Shown: one piece after another, positions 42,047-48,711 of the stretch
How the letters are laid out: each line of letters starts with the position of its first letter
Numbering within the stretch: the stretch's first letter is position 1
Assembly (NCBI GenBank): GCA_963742205.1
Contig: CAVUKZ010000009.1
Location: 186,001 to 250,000 of the forward strand
DNA from: WHSW01 sp963742205
GTDB taxonomy: Bacteria > Actinomycetota > Thermoleophilia > Solirubrobacterales > 70-9
Length of the DNA stretch: 64,000 nt
Direction of reading: 5' to 3'
The notes under the pieces: generated by a model
The model's input: the letters and a program-made list of their open reading frames with translations, nothing else
What the model was told of the DNA's origin: nothing
Database searches by the model: none
Program-made: the position numbers and the translations under genes

Positions 42047-42372
42047 TGGCCAAGCCATTCAGGCTTTGCTATGCGCTTTTGGTGCCCGCCCCAGCACCGC
42101 AGTAGACCGCAGGAAACCGGGGGTCAACGGGTCTGACTGGCCCGCGCACTGGCCCGCGCCGGATGGGGAGGGTACGGCGGGAACGGCGCGGTGTGCGAGC
42201 AAATACATACCGCCCCGCCACCCACGCCGGAGTCCCACGCGCGATCCACAAGCAGAGTCCCGTGCCAGCTAGTCAGGCGGCGGGTGGCGAGCTAGGATTT
42301 TCGCGAGCGAGACCGGCGGGCACGATCAGGGTCAAGTCGGGACCGGGTTCCAGCGATTTTCGACACAGGGGA
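42047..42372. other. Gene-free left end of the element
   Basis: No convincing gene. Holds the left copy (42165-42206) of an imperfect 42-43 base repeat shared with the right part of the element, and a minus-strand open frame with YVFARTPRRSRRTLP that also occurs in similar form at the right copy; no start or family can be assigned. Confidence 0.4.
42165..42206 (+). repeat. Imperfect element repeat, left copy
   Basis: GGGGAGGG, then GGCGGGAACGGCGCG and GCGAGCAAATAC, with short variable spacers. The right copy is at 47906-47948. Could be recombinase arm sites or the trace of duplicated genes. Confidence 0.5.
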
Positions 42373-42720
42373 ATGGCTAGAGCGATGGCTACTAACGATC
42401 TCATCCGGGAGGGGTTGCTCTCGGTTTCCGTAGAAGCAGATGGCGATGCGGTGAAGCTCGCGGCTCGCGGTGAAATGGACTTGGCGACAGCCGACATTGT
42501 GGACCGAGAGTTGGTGAAGGCCGAGGCCTCCGATGCGCGACGGATCATCCTCGATCTGAGCGGCGTCGAATTCATCGACTCAAGCGGCCTCAAGGTTCTC
42601 GTGTACGCGGCCCGCCGATCCAACAGCGACTCCAATCGCCTTGCGGTCATGCCGGGAACAGGGCAGGTGGCGAAGATGTTGAAGCTGACCGGAATCGAAG
42701 AGTTCTTGACGCTCGTCTAG
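42373..42720 (+). CDS. STAS-domain anti-sigma factor antagonist, 115 aa
   Basis: ATG after ACAGGGGA. Single STAS domain: KLAARGEMDLATADIVDREL, RIILDLSGVEFIDSSGLKVL with the phosphorylatable Ser in DSSGL, and TGIEEFLTLV. Acts as the partner of an anti-sigma kinase: unphosphorylated it binds the anti-sigma factor and frees the sigma factor. Here it stands alone within the element, with no kinase or sigma gene beside it. Confidence 0.88.
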   Translation: MARAMATNDLIREGLLSVSVEADGDAVKLAARGEMDLATADIVDRELVKAEASDARRIILDLSGVEFIDSSGLKVLVYAARRSNSDSNRLAVMPGTGQVAKMLKLTGIEEFLTLV

Positions 42721-42772
42721 GAACAGGCGGCTCCCCGCGTGCCTTCGAGCGCCTAGTTCCCGTCGCGGGGCG

Positions 42773-42985
42773 TTAGCTCGGATCCCGCTCGGACTCACGG
42801 CGACTTTCGCGCTGGCGACCCACGCGCCTGCGGGCTCGGCTGACCATTTCACGCGCGCGCTGAACACTGCGACCGACGCGAGCGCGGGCGTCGCCGAGCA
42901 TCCGTCGCGCCCGTTCTGTGTGGTTGCGGGTCCTAGCGTTGGGCACCGTATGTCTCCTCGATGGCGAGGGTACGCGCCCGGCCAA
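42773..42985 (-). CDS. Very basic small protein, 70 aa, doubtful
   Basis: The C-terminal part MLGDARARVGRSVQRAREMV, then SRARRRVGRQRESRR, has helical Arg/Ala heptads like phage-borne or nucleoid-associated small proteins. No ribosome site, and composition alone could explain the open frame in this GC-rich DNA. Included at low confidence. Confidence 0.25.
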   Translation of the reverse strand: MAGRVPSPSRRHTVPNARTRNHTERARRMLGDARARVGRSVQRAREMVSRARRRVGRQRESRRESERDPS

Positions 42986-43019
42986 CCTACCCGCCAGCCC
43001 GGGGAGGCACGTCTACCGG

Positions 43020-43274
43020 CTAAACCGCCTTCTTGGCCCTATCGGCCACCTTGCCGACCTTCTCCCGCTTAGCCATCTTCGTGACCATCGCCTTCCTGAG
43101 CGCAGCCGTCCGCGCATTCCTGACCGTGTTCCTGTTGCTCCTAGCTGCTCGGAGCCGTCTCCCGCTCTCCGCCTCACGGATGCGTTGGAGGCGCTCGCGT
43201 CGCCGCCTGAGCTGGTCGGCGGCGATGGCACCACCGGCAATCCCGACCACGCCAACGATCACCGTTCTCTTCAT
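43020..43274 (-). CDS. Single-pass basic membrane protein, 84 aa
   Basis: MKRTVIVGVVGIAGGAIAAD forms one Gly-rich helix, then a Lys/Arg-rich tail (QLRRRRERLQRIREAESGRR, ... KREKVGKVADRAKKAV). Plausible membrane anchor with cytoplasmic basic tail; no known family. Ribosome site weak. Inside the element. Confidence 0.5.
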   Translation of the reverse strand: MKRTVIVGVVGIAGGAIAADQLRRRRERLQRIREAESGRRLRAARSNRNTVRNARTAALRKAMVTKMAKREKVGKVADRAKKAV

Positions 43275-43356
43275 TGCACCCGCTCGTACCCGGCGAGGAC
43301 GACCGCAACCTTTCGCTCGAGCAAGGCGAGGATGCTCGCTCTCCATCCAAATCGCG

Positions 43357-43529
43357 ATGTTGGCCGAGCTCGAGGCGGGATGGCGGGGCCACCGCGACCG
43401 GATCATGGAGGAGCACGACCGCCCCGATTCGGCGGGCCGGTCGGCTGGCGGACGTTCGAGGCCCACGAGCCGATGCCCGACGACGACGACCATGCCGCGC
43501 GCCTTGCCGAACTAGAGGGGGGCCGCTAG
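43357..43529 (+). pseudogene. Small acidic protein, one base missing
   Basis: First frame MLAELEAGWRGHRDRIMEEH, then HDRP; adding one C in the run 43422-43425 continues it as RFGGPVGWRTFEAHEPMPDD to HAARLAELEGGR, 57 residues. The last codons lie inside the 43516-43541 hairpin. Unknown function. The missing base is in a C run, like the other indels in the window. Confidence 0.5.
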
Positions 43530-43541
43530 GGCGGCCCCCTA
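43516..43541 (+). terminator. Hairpin ending the small acidic gene
   Basis: GGGGGGCCGC (43517-43526) pairs with GCGGCCCCC (43531-43539) around a four-base loop, with CTAG/CTAG flanks also complementary. Confidence 0.65.
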
Positions 43542-43660
43542 GTCCCCGGTCGAGCGATTTCATCGGCTGCGTCGGTGACCCGGCCTGGTGAGCCGCGTCC
43601 TCGCTCGCGTCGAGCACGATCCGCTGGCATAGCAGTGTTGGCAACGGGTAGAACCTCTAT

Positions 43661-44596
43661 ATGGCCGAGCAGAGGTTTCAGGAATACAAGCAGCGGCTGG
43701 AGGGCTTGATGGACGAAGCACGGGGGCAAGTCGAGCGGCAAGCGCCGGACGCCCTCGACAAGATGGCGGCGACCGCGAGGAACATCGCCCAACGGCTCGA
43801 CGACATGGCGAATGACGCCCGGCAACGGGCGACAGGAAAGAGAAGCAACGCCGCAATCCGCAGGGGCGTCCGACCGCGCGTCACAGCCGCCGGGCGAACC
43901 TCCAGCGCCTGCCTCTGCCTAACCCGGTGCGCTCGGCCGGTCTGGCTCCGCGACCAGCGGGGGGCCGCGATGCACGCTCTGAGGTCGGCGGCGCAGGCTC
44001 CGGATCGAGGCGCCGATTTCTTAGAGGTCGGCCTCGCGCCCACCTTGCGTTCGGCGCTCCGCAAAAGCGCCGCTACCCCGGCGCGCTCAACAAAGGCGTT
44101 TGAACGCAGGGCTCTTCGCCAACAAGTCCCTCACCCCTTGCCGAATCACGGTCAAGGTGGAGTCGGGCTGGCTGCGGGTGCCCCGCCCGACGACGCATCC
44201 GACGCCGAAACCGACGACCCCCGCCGCTACGACCGGCGCTCCCTTGAACATTGGTCGAGGGGTTTCAATGCCTTCGACTCCGGTGAGCTGCTCTTTCAGG
44301 AATTCGCCTTCGGCCAGTACGGTCGAATCGGCCTCAAACGCTGGGCTCTTCTTCGACAGGAGCTTCAGGGCCTCCGCCAGGCCGACCCTATAGACGACCT
44401 CCCCGAACGCCATCCCGTTCACCCGTTCTTGAAGATCTCTCCGTTCTTCCTCGGACAGGATCTTCAGGGCCTGAGTGAGGCCGACCCTACCGACGACCTC
44501 CCCGAACGGCATTTTTTTGACTCTCTCCCCAGAGCTGTCTCGGTTTTCCTCACTCATTCACCGACTCTCCCGGTTCGTTGTCCGTCGCCATCATGA
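43661..44596 (+). CDS. Small coiled-coil protein; 3' part probably not real
   Basis: The first 67 residues look genuine: MAEQRFQEYKQRLEGLMDEA, then GQVERQAPDALDKMAATARN and RLDDMANDARQRATGKRS, a long amphipathic helix. Beyond about 43870 the frame runs Arg/Pro-rich and then antisense through the repeat-protein gene at 44087-44557. Probably a 70-80 residue protein whose stop codon was lost or shifted by an indel. Confidence 0.35.
   Translation: MAEQRFQEYKQRLEGLMDEARGQVERQAPDALDKMAATARNIAQRLDDMANDARQRATGKRSNAAIRRGVRPRVTAAGRTSSACLCLTRCARPVWLRDQRGAAMHALRSAAQAPDRGADFLEVGLAPTLRSALRKSAATPARSTKAFERRALRQQVPHPLPNHGQGGVGLAAGAPPDDASDAETDDPRRYDRRSLEHWSRGFNAFDSGELLFQEFAFGQYGRIGLKRWALLRQELQGLRQADPIDDLPERHPVHPFLKISPFFLGQDLQGLSEADPTDDLPERHFFDSLPRAVSVFLTHSPTLPVRCPSPS
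44087..44557 (-). CDS. Tandem-repeat protein with glycine-rich membrane helix, 156 aa
   Basis: Two copies of a 33-residue unit: KMPFGEVVGRVGLTQALKIL followed by SEEERRDLQERVNG, and MAFGEVVYRVGLAEALKLLS followed by KKSPAFEADS. The unit M-[PA]-FGEVV-x-RVGL-x-x-ALK-[IL]-LS is highly self-similar. A third, shortened echo, DLLAKSPAFKR, closes the protein. Between them lies GAPVVAAGVVGFGVGCVVGR, a Gly-rich membrane helix. No known family. The N-terminus (SEENRDSSGERVKK) has no signal peptide. Element cargo, function unknown. Confidence 0.65.
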   Translation of the reverse strand: MSEENRDSSGERVKKMPFGEVVGRVGLTQALKILSEEERRDLQERVNGMAFGEVVYRVGLAEALKLLSKKSPAFEADSTVLAEGEFLKEQLTGVEGIETPRPMFKGAPVVAAGVVGFGVGCVVGRGTRSQPDSTLTVIRQGVRDLLAKSPAFKRLC

Positions 44597-44792
44597 CGCG
44601 GCCGAGAGCGCGCCGAGGCTCGCGACAGCCCGGCCTAGGGCCGACCGCGATTACAGCGGATGCCCGAGGGCCCTTTGGGCGCAAGATGGGGCCACGCGGA
44701 GATGGGGCCACGCTGGATGCGGTGGCCGCCGCTTGCGAGGTCCGTGGCCGCTCGCGCCCGCCAAGAAATCTCGCGGCGCCGGTCGCTCGGGA

Positions 44793-45068
44793 TCAGTCGA
44801 AGCTGATCACCAGCGCGATGATCACCGCGCAGGCCGACCCGATCCCGATCAGGACCACCGCCGCCAGAATCCAGCGCAATAGTCGATCGGGGTCCCAGTC
44901 CGCGCGTTTGGGACGGGAGGGCTGGGACGGACGGAATGGCACCCGCGTCGGCGCCCGCTGACCGCCCCCCCGGCAGGAGCCGATCGGCTCCTGCTTCGGC
45001 TCAGACCTGTTCTCCGATGCGCTGGCTACTCTCCGTCGACCCGCGTAGGTCGTCGGCCCGGACTCCAT
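44793..45068 (-). CDS. Tail-anchored small protein, 91 aa, start uncertain
   Basis: Pro/Arg-rich N-terminal 65 residues, then a C-terminal helix DRLLRWILAAVVLIGIGSAC with AVIIALVISFD at the end. The topology (soluble N-terminus, hydrophobic C-terminal helix) is like tail-anchored proteins. Real start may be an internal GTG. Unknown function. Confidence 0.4.
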   Translation of the reverse strand: MESGPTTYAGRRRVASASENRSEPKQEPIGSCRGGGQRAPTRVPFRPSQPSRPKRADWDPDRLLRWILAAVVLIGIGSACAVIIALVISFD

Positions 45069-45123
45069 TGCAGATCAGCTTCGACACCAGGTGGCGGATT
45101 CCGGGCTCAGCAATAGCCCTTGC

Positions 45124-45246
45124 ATGGGTGAAAATCGGCTCGGTACCGCACCCGACTCCAAGGCGTCCACGGCATCGCTTACGGCGACCGTCGAGCGGCT
45201 GTAGCGCCAGGTCGACCGGCTTCGCAAGCAGGTGAAGGGAGGCTGA
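45124..45246 (+). pseudogene. Mini-ORF with in-frame amber codon
   Basis: ATG GENRLGTAPDSKASTAS, then TATVERL, TAG at 45202-45204, then RQVDRLRKQVKGG and TGA. The coiled-coil reading continues across the amber codon, so it looks like a broken short coiled-coil protein rather than chance. Confidence 0.35.
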
Positions 45247-45256
45247 TTGACGGGCG

Positions 45257-45391
45257 CTAGGCGGTTCGATCCGCGTCGCAGCGGTCGAGCGGGTGCGGCC
45301 CGCCGCATCGCGGGCACTCGAAGCTGACCTGGACCGGCGCCCGGTGCCCGCGCCACCTTTGGCCGCGCCCGGGAGTGCGCCTGCTTAGGAG
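45257..45391 (-). pseudogene. Zinc-ribbon-like 3' end, copy 1
   Basis: Open frame without a start codon ending FECPRCGGPHPLDRCDADRT-A. The CPRCGG...C pattern could bind zinc. A similar 3' end occurs on the other side of the cupredoxin gene (46104-46160), with about 45 of 54 bases matching. Confidence 0.4.
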
Positions 45392-45514
45392 CTACGAGGT
45401 CCCAGGTGCTGCTTTTGCATGATCTTGTTGACAGCTCAGGCAGCACGCTCTCGCGGGCGGTTGACTCCGAACGGCAGCTGGAGGAGAGTCGAAGGACCAA
45501 CGAAAGGGGTATCG

Positions 45515-46033
45515 ATGCGAAGGCTATTTCAGGTAACCGGCGTTGGGGCCGTGATAGCGGCGGCCGCCTTGGCGGTCGTGCCAGTCGCGGCGGCGAAGCC
45601 GGCCAAGGTCTTGGCGAGCGATGCATGTAGTCCGTCGTTCAACGTCCTGTTCATGGACCCGACGATCTGCAACCGGAATGGCGGAACGCCGGTCGAGGTC
45701 TTCCTCCAGCAACTGGAGCAGAACGGGTTCGCGGGCGCCTGGCACTTCTCGGCACCCCACGTGAGGGTCGATGCGGGCGATTCGCTGGCCGTTAAGAATC
45801 GTGGCGGCGAGACGCATACGTTTACCGAGGTGTCGCAGTTCGGGGGCGGAGGCATCATTGCCCCGCTGAACGAGATCCTGTTCGGCACGCCGAACCCACC
45901 GCTGTTCTTCGATCCGTCGGACGTCACCTTCATTCCGGCTGGCGGCGCGGAGACGATCACGCCGACGACAGGCACGCACCTGTTCATCTGCGCGATCCAC
46001 CCGTGGATGGAGGAGACGGTCGTCGTCCGCTGA
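45515..46033 (+). CDS. Secreted cupredoxin-like protein, 172 aa
   Basis: ATG after GAAAGGGG. Signal peptide GVGAVIAAAALAVVPVAAAK. Mature part: a Cys pair region (CSPSFNVLFMDPTICNRNGG), then plastocyanin-like strands with the first copper His in GGETHTFTEV and the C-terminal ligand loop LFICAIHPWMEE (Cys, His, Met). That C-x-x-H-x-x-M loop with the earlier His is a type-1 copper site pattern. An exported electron carrier or copper protein. Followed by a strong terminator; only secreted cargo of the element. Confidence 0.75.
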   Translation: MRRLFQVTGVGAVIAAAALAVVPVAAAKPAKVLASDACSPSFNVLFMDPTICNRNGGTPVEVFLQQLEQNGFAGAWHFSAPHVRVDAGDSLAVKNRGGETHTFTEVSQFGGGGIIAPLNEILFGTPNPPLFFDPSDVTFIPAGGAETITPTTGTHLFICAIHPWMEETVVVR

Positions 46034-46073
46034 CCGCGCGCGACGACCTGCCCGAGTCGCCAAGAAGGATCAG

Positions 46074-46096
46074 CCGAGGCCCGTTACGGGCCTCGG
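46074..46096 (+). terminator. Terminator after cupredoxin gene
   Basis: CCGAGGCCCG TTA CGGGCCTCGG: a perfect 10-bp stem with a three-base loop, 40 bases after the stop. Confidence 0.75.
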
Positions 46097-46103
46097 CCCC
46101 CAC

Positions 46104-46160
46104 TTAGGCGGCTCGAGCCGCGTCGCAGCCATCGACCGGGTGTCGCCCGCCACAGCAAGC
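46104..46160 (-). pseudogene. Zinc-ribbon-like 3' end, copy 2
   Basis: Minus-strand open frame ending ITARIACCGGRHPVDGCDAA, then RAA and a stop. No start is found. Resembles the 45257-45312 copy in DNA and in the Cys/His/Asp layout, so one is probably a duplicate of the other. Confidence 0.4.
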
Positions 46161-46213
46161 AATCCGGGCGGTGATCGACAGCCCCCTGGTCGGCCCGCAG
46201 TAAACGTCGTTCA

Positions 46214-46390
46214 GACTCTGGGATCGCCAGTGGCGTCGATGCGGCGGTTCGAGCCCGCGTACTCATTGCTCGGCTTATCGGTGCTTTTGGCTGCCAGCCT
46301 CTCGACCTTCCGCGCTCGCCTGTCGCTACGGCGCTTCCGTCGATCTTCCCGCCACTGTGCGAATGCAGGGGCCGTTTTGCTGGTCGGGGT
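46214..46390 (-). pseudogene. Remnant related to the 395-589 small protein
   Basis: The frame reads TSKTAPAFAQWREDRRKRRS, then RRARKVERLAAKSTDKPSN, without a start codon. Bases 46322-46363 match 413-454 on the other strand except for two positions. The shared part is FAQWRE(G/D)RRKRRSD; beyond it the two diverge. Confidence 0.5.
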
Positions 46391-46547
46391 TCAACGGACG
46401 CGGCGTCCCGTCATCCTTGGGACCGCAATCACGCGCGGCTTCGGCACCAGCAATTGCCTCGTCCCGGGTCGGGAAGCTCTGCCACGGCTCAGACCCGACC
46501 TTAACCTCGAAGGTGATCGCTACGGATAAACGCCCGGCCTCAGCCCA
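46326..46547 (-). pseudogene. Unassigned coding-like frame without a start
   Basis: Reads VAITFEVKVGSEPWQSFPTR and DEAIAGAEAARDCGPKDDG with a natural amino-acid mix and stops at 46326. No ATG, GTG or TTG precedes it, and it overlaps the remnant at 46214-46390 in another frame. Probably the body of a small element gene that lost its start. Confidence 0.35.
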
Positions 46548-46573
46548 GCTCCGACCGCTAGCGGCGGAAAGCC

Positions 46574-46975
46574 TCAGACTGCCCGCAGCGCGTCGATGCT
46601 GGCCGTGGGGACGACCCCCTGAACCCGGCGCGCCAATTCAGGGTCGAGGGTGACGAAGGCGTCCGCCTGCAACTGAGTGAGCGCGACGTACTCGGCCTCG
46701 TATGTCTCCGCCCAGCCAAGCTGCTCGGCCACCCTCCAAGCCACGCGACGCAGCACGGCATCGCCGAGGAGCCGGATCGGGATCGCTTTGATGCGGTCGA
46801 GCCGCTCAAGACCGTCATCGACTGAGATCTCGCCGCTGTGGACGGCCTCGTGGAGAGCTGAAAGCGTCTGCGAGCGCAGGAGCGTTGGCGCCAGGAGCTC
46901 GTGCTCGGCCGGGAGCTCGAAATTCTCGCTCGCCAGGTCGAGGACCACGCCGCAGTCGACGACGAATTTAGTCAT
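46574..46975 (-). CDS. PIN-domain protein (VapC-like), 133 aa
   Basis: MTKFVVDCGVVLDLASENFE, then LLAPTLLRSQTLSALHEAVH, LGWAETYEAEYVALTQLQA and FVTLDPELARRV match PIN ribonucleases of the VapC type. Acidic residues at Asp7, Glu43, Glu93 and Asp111; the third is normally Asp in YDAxYVALA but is Glu here. No antitoxin gene is recognisable upstream or downstream, so it is an orphan or its partner has decayed. Confidence 0.8.
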   Translation of the reverse strand: MTKFVVDCGVVLDLASENFELPAEHELLAPTLLRSQTLSALHEAVHSGEISVDDGLERLDRIKAIPIRLLGDAVLRRVAWRVAEQLGWAETYEAEYVALTQLQADAFVTLDPELARRVQGVVPTASIDALRAV

Positions 46976-47296
46976 TTCGCCGCGCACGCTACTGCGCCTG
47001 TGGGTGAGCGTCCACGGCGCGGCTCACGAAGGTTCCAATTTGGACGAGGAAGCAAAACCTTCCTGACTGATCCGGCACGCAACGACCAACGGCCCCTCCT
47101 GCGAGGGGCCGCTGTCGAGCCCACTGTCGAGGAGGGCCTAGGTCGAGATGACCCCGGGGGCTCGTTCGCTGAACCTGGCTAGCGCCCCCACTGGCTGACC
47201 ACGTCCGCGGCCTCCGAGCAAGGGCGTCGGACCAGGACGCCGAGCTGCGACCGGGCGACGGTCTCGGAGGGCCAGTCGAGATCCAGTAGGGCCCGG
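46976..47296. other. Non-coding stretch with hairpin
   Basis: No gene supported. Contains the 47090-47111 hairpin. No VapB-like antitoxin can be read on either strand. Confidence 0.4.
47090..47111. terminator. Perfect GC hairpin
   Basis: CGGCCCCTC (47090-47098), loop CTGC, GAGGGGCCG (47103-47111). Confidence 0.6.
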
Positions 47297-47620
47297 ATGG
47301 AAATCGGCCACTGTCACGTTCTCGGGTGCCCGGACTACGACGCCACGCTCGTGCTCGGAGGCGACGTCAAGAAGACCACGGAGCGGTTCAAGGTCGGTGG
47401 CGAGGCCGACCTTGCGCGCAGCCCCAAGATCAAGGCCAGGCTCAAGCACGTAAAGCCGCTCAAGAAGGAGCCGACGAACCCCGAGATCAAGATCAAGTTC
47501 ACGGCGACCGATGAGTTCGGTCAGCGAGTCACCGAGGAGCGCAAGGTCGAGCTATGTACCCGACTGATCCACGTCGACCGCGAAACGTTGATCTGCCGGT
47601 GGGAACCCTCACGGAAGTGA
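47297..47620 (+). CDS. C-terminal-type fragment of an exported beta protein, 107 aa
   Basis: Reads ATLVLGGDVKKTTERFKVGG, then KFTATDEFGQRVTEERKVEL with two late Cys. This resembles the last Ig-like module of the secreted Solirubrobacterales proteins, but there is no signal peptide and no ribosome site. Either a small cytoplasmic protein or the surviving 3' end of a larger gene. Confidence 0.45.
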   Translation: MEIGHCHVLGCPDYDATLVLGGDVKKTTERFKVGGEADLARSPKIKARLKHVKPLKKEPTNPEIKIKFTATDEFGQRVTEERKVELCTRLIHVDRETLICRWEPSRK

Positions 47621-47727
47621 TCTGCTCCAACCGCGAGGCTGACGTAGCCAGCTGAGCGGGCTGCGCGGGCGCGCCGGCCGCAATGACCGGGGCGTCCGCC
47701 GTTCGGCATCAAGCGGCGTTAGCGTCC

Positions 47728-47790
47728 GAAGCCCTCGAAGCCGCCGGGCTGGCGGAGTGGGCCGCTCGTACTGAGCGGAGGCGACGCTGA
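47728..47790 (+). pseudogene. 3' end of a SnoaL-like gene
   Basis: Reads EALEAAGLAEWAARTERRRR and stops. EALEAAGL is the standard end of SnoaL-like proteins; compare ADALDAAGLSE at 41850-41887. Nothing of the upstream part remains. Confidence 0.4.
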
Positions 47791-47905
47791 TGCTGCCGCC
47801 GCTCCCGCCCTGCCCGCACCTACGACGAGAGTCCTGATACGACCATGAAGCGCTCGGTCGGTGGACCGCGAGCTACTTGCTGGCGCGCATCCGTGGCGCA
47901 CGGAG

Positions 47906-47948
47906 GGGGAGGGCCAAGGCGGGAACGGCGCGCGCCGCGAGCAAATAC
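47906..47948 (+). repeat. Imperfect element repeat, right copy
   Basis: GGGGAGGG, GGCGGGAACGGCGCG, GCGAGCAAATAC in the same order as 42165-42206. It lies 650 bases inside the right att repeat, against 120 bases inside the left. Confidence 0.5.
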
Positions 47949-47992
47949 GCATTTGCCGTGGGCTGGGGGCGCCAAACGGCCCGCGCGCCCCG

Positions 47993-48115
47993 ATGCCGCG
48001 CCCCGTGCACCACAAGCCGAGACGCGACGACGTCGCGAAGTTGGCTGAGGCGCTTAGGGAACCCGAAGCCAACGACCCAAGGGAAGCGCTCGATCAAGCA
48101 GAGCCACAGGAGTAG
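47993..48115 (+). CDS. Possible 40-aa acidic protein
   Basis: ATG then PRPVHHKPRRDDVAKLAEAL followed by REPEANDPREALDQAEPQE and TAG. Natural helical composition; weak ribosome site, no relatives recognised. Low confidence. Confidence 0.3.
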   Translation: MPRPVHHKPRRDDVAKLAEALREPEANDPREALDQAEPQE

Positions 48116-48152
48116 CCTCGGGCGTTGTTGAATCACGACGGAGGAGGCCCCC

Positions 48153-48461
48153 ATGTATGCCCGGATCGCACGGTTTGAGGGTGGCGACACGTCGCAAATG
48201 GATGATGTGATTGCCGGCGCCCGCGAGATGATCGACTCGAACTTCGACTCGCCGCCCGAGGGTTTGGAGGGTTCAAAGGCCGTATGGATGCTGGTCGACC
48301 GCGAGAACGCCAGGGGGCTCGGCATAACCCTCTTTGAGAACGAGGAGGACCTGCGTCGCGGCGATCAGGCGCTCAACGCGATGTCGCCAGCCGTCGACGC
48401 CGGCCAGAGCCGCTCGAGTGTCGAGATCTACGAGGTAGCCCACCGCAGGGAGCGCGAGTAA
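48153..48461 (+). CDS. ABM-like dimeric alpha/beta barrel protein, 102 aa
   Basis: GGAGGAGG site eight bases before the ATG. MYARIARFEGGDTSQMDDVI, then AREMIDSNFDSPPEGLEGSK, AVWMLVDRENARGLGITLFE and NEEDLRRGDQALNAMSP match the small actinobacterial proteins of the antibiotic monooxygenase fold. A chromosomal paralogue lies at 57222-57509. It is the last gene of the element, and seems intact. Confidence 0.75.
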   Translation: MYARIARFEGGDTSQMDDVIAGAREMIDSNFDSPPEGLEGSKAVWMLVDRENARGLGITLFENEEDLRRGDQALNAMSPAVDAGQSRSSVEIYEVAHRRERE

Positions 48462-48597
48462 CACCCTCGCCGCCAAGCTGGCCGAGGCGTTCGAGCCTGG
48501 TTACCAATCGGGTACCAACTGAACACAACTCAGCGCCACTCGGAGCGAGAAGACGTGCCTGAGCAGGGCTGAAGCCAACCAGGCACAACGCCACGTT

Positions 48598-48648
48598 CGG
48601 CCTGCAAAGCCGTTTACGCCGGTTCGATTCCGGCAGGCGCCTTCGGCT
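48598..48648 (+). repeat. Right 51-bp att repeat
   Basis: Exact copy of 41996-42046. Only the 3' part of the tRNA is present: the sequence upstream has no acceptor or D stem, so this is not a functional tRNA but the attR-like end. Confidence 0.85.
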
Positions 48649-48711
48649 CAAGCAAGCGAAGCGGGCTTGCTAGAGCCCTTTGTGCAGCGGTGCGCGCGGA
48701 TCTGTGAGCGC

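Larger units (their letters stand above)
41996..48648. mobile_element. Degenerate integrated element in tRNA-Cys
   Basis: Bounded by two exact 51-bp copies of the 3' part of tRNA-Cys (anticodon stem onward plus six flanking bases), the usual product of tyrosine-recombinase integration into a tRNA. Inside: lower coding density, more AT-rich patches and several remnants (repeated 3' ends, amber-interrupted and frameshifted genes). No integrase, excisionase or transfer gene is recognised, so it is an old or non-autonomous island. Cargo includes an STAS protein, a tandem-repeat protein, a cupredoxin-like protein and a PIN protein. Confidence 0.75.

Noticed and set aside
46239..46275. GGTTCGAGCCC, a T-arm-like sequence
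   Set aside because: No acceptor, D or anticodon stem fits around it, so it is not a tRNA.
48601..48640. Second tRNA-Cys gene
   Set aside because: Only the 3' part is present; the D arm and 5' acceptor strand are missing. It is the attR repeat.
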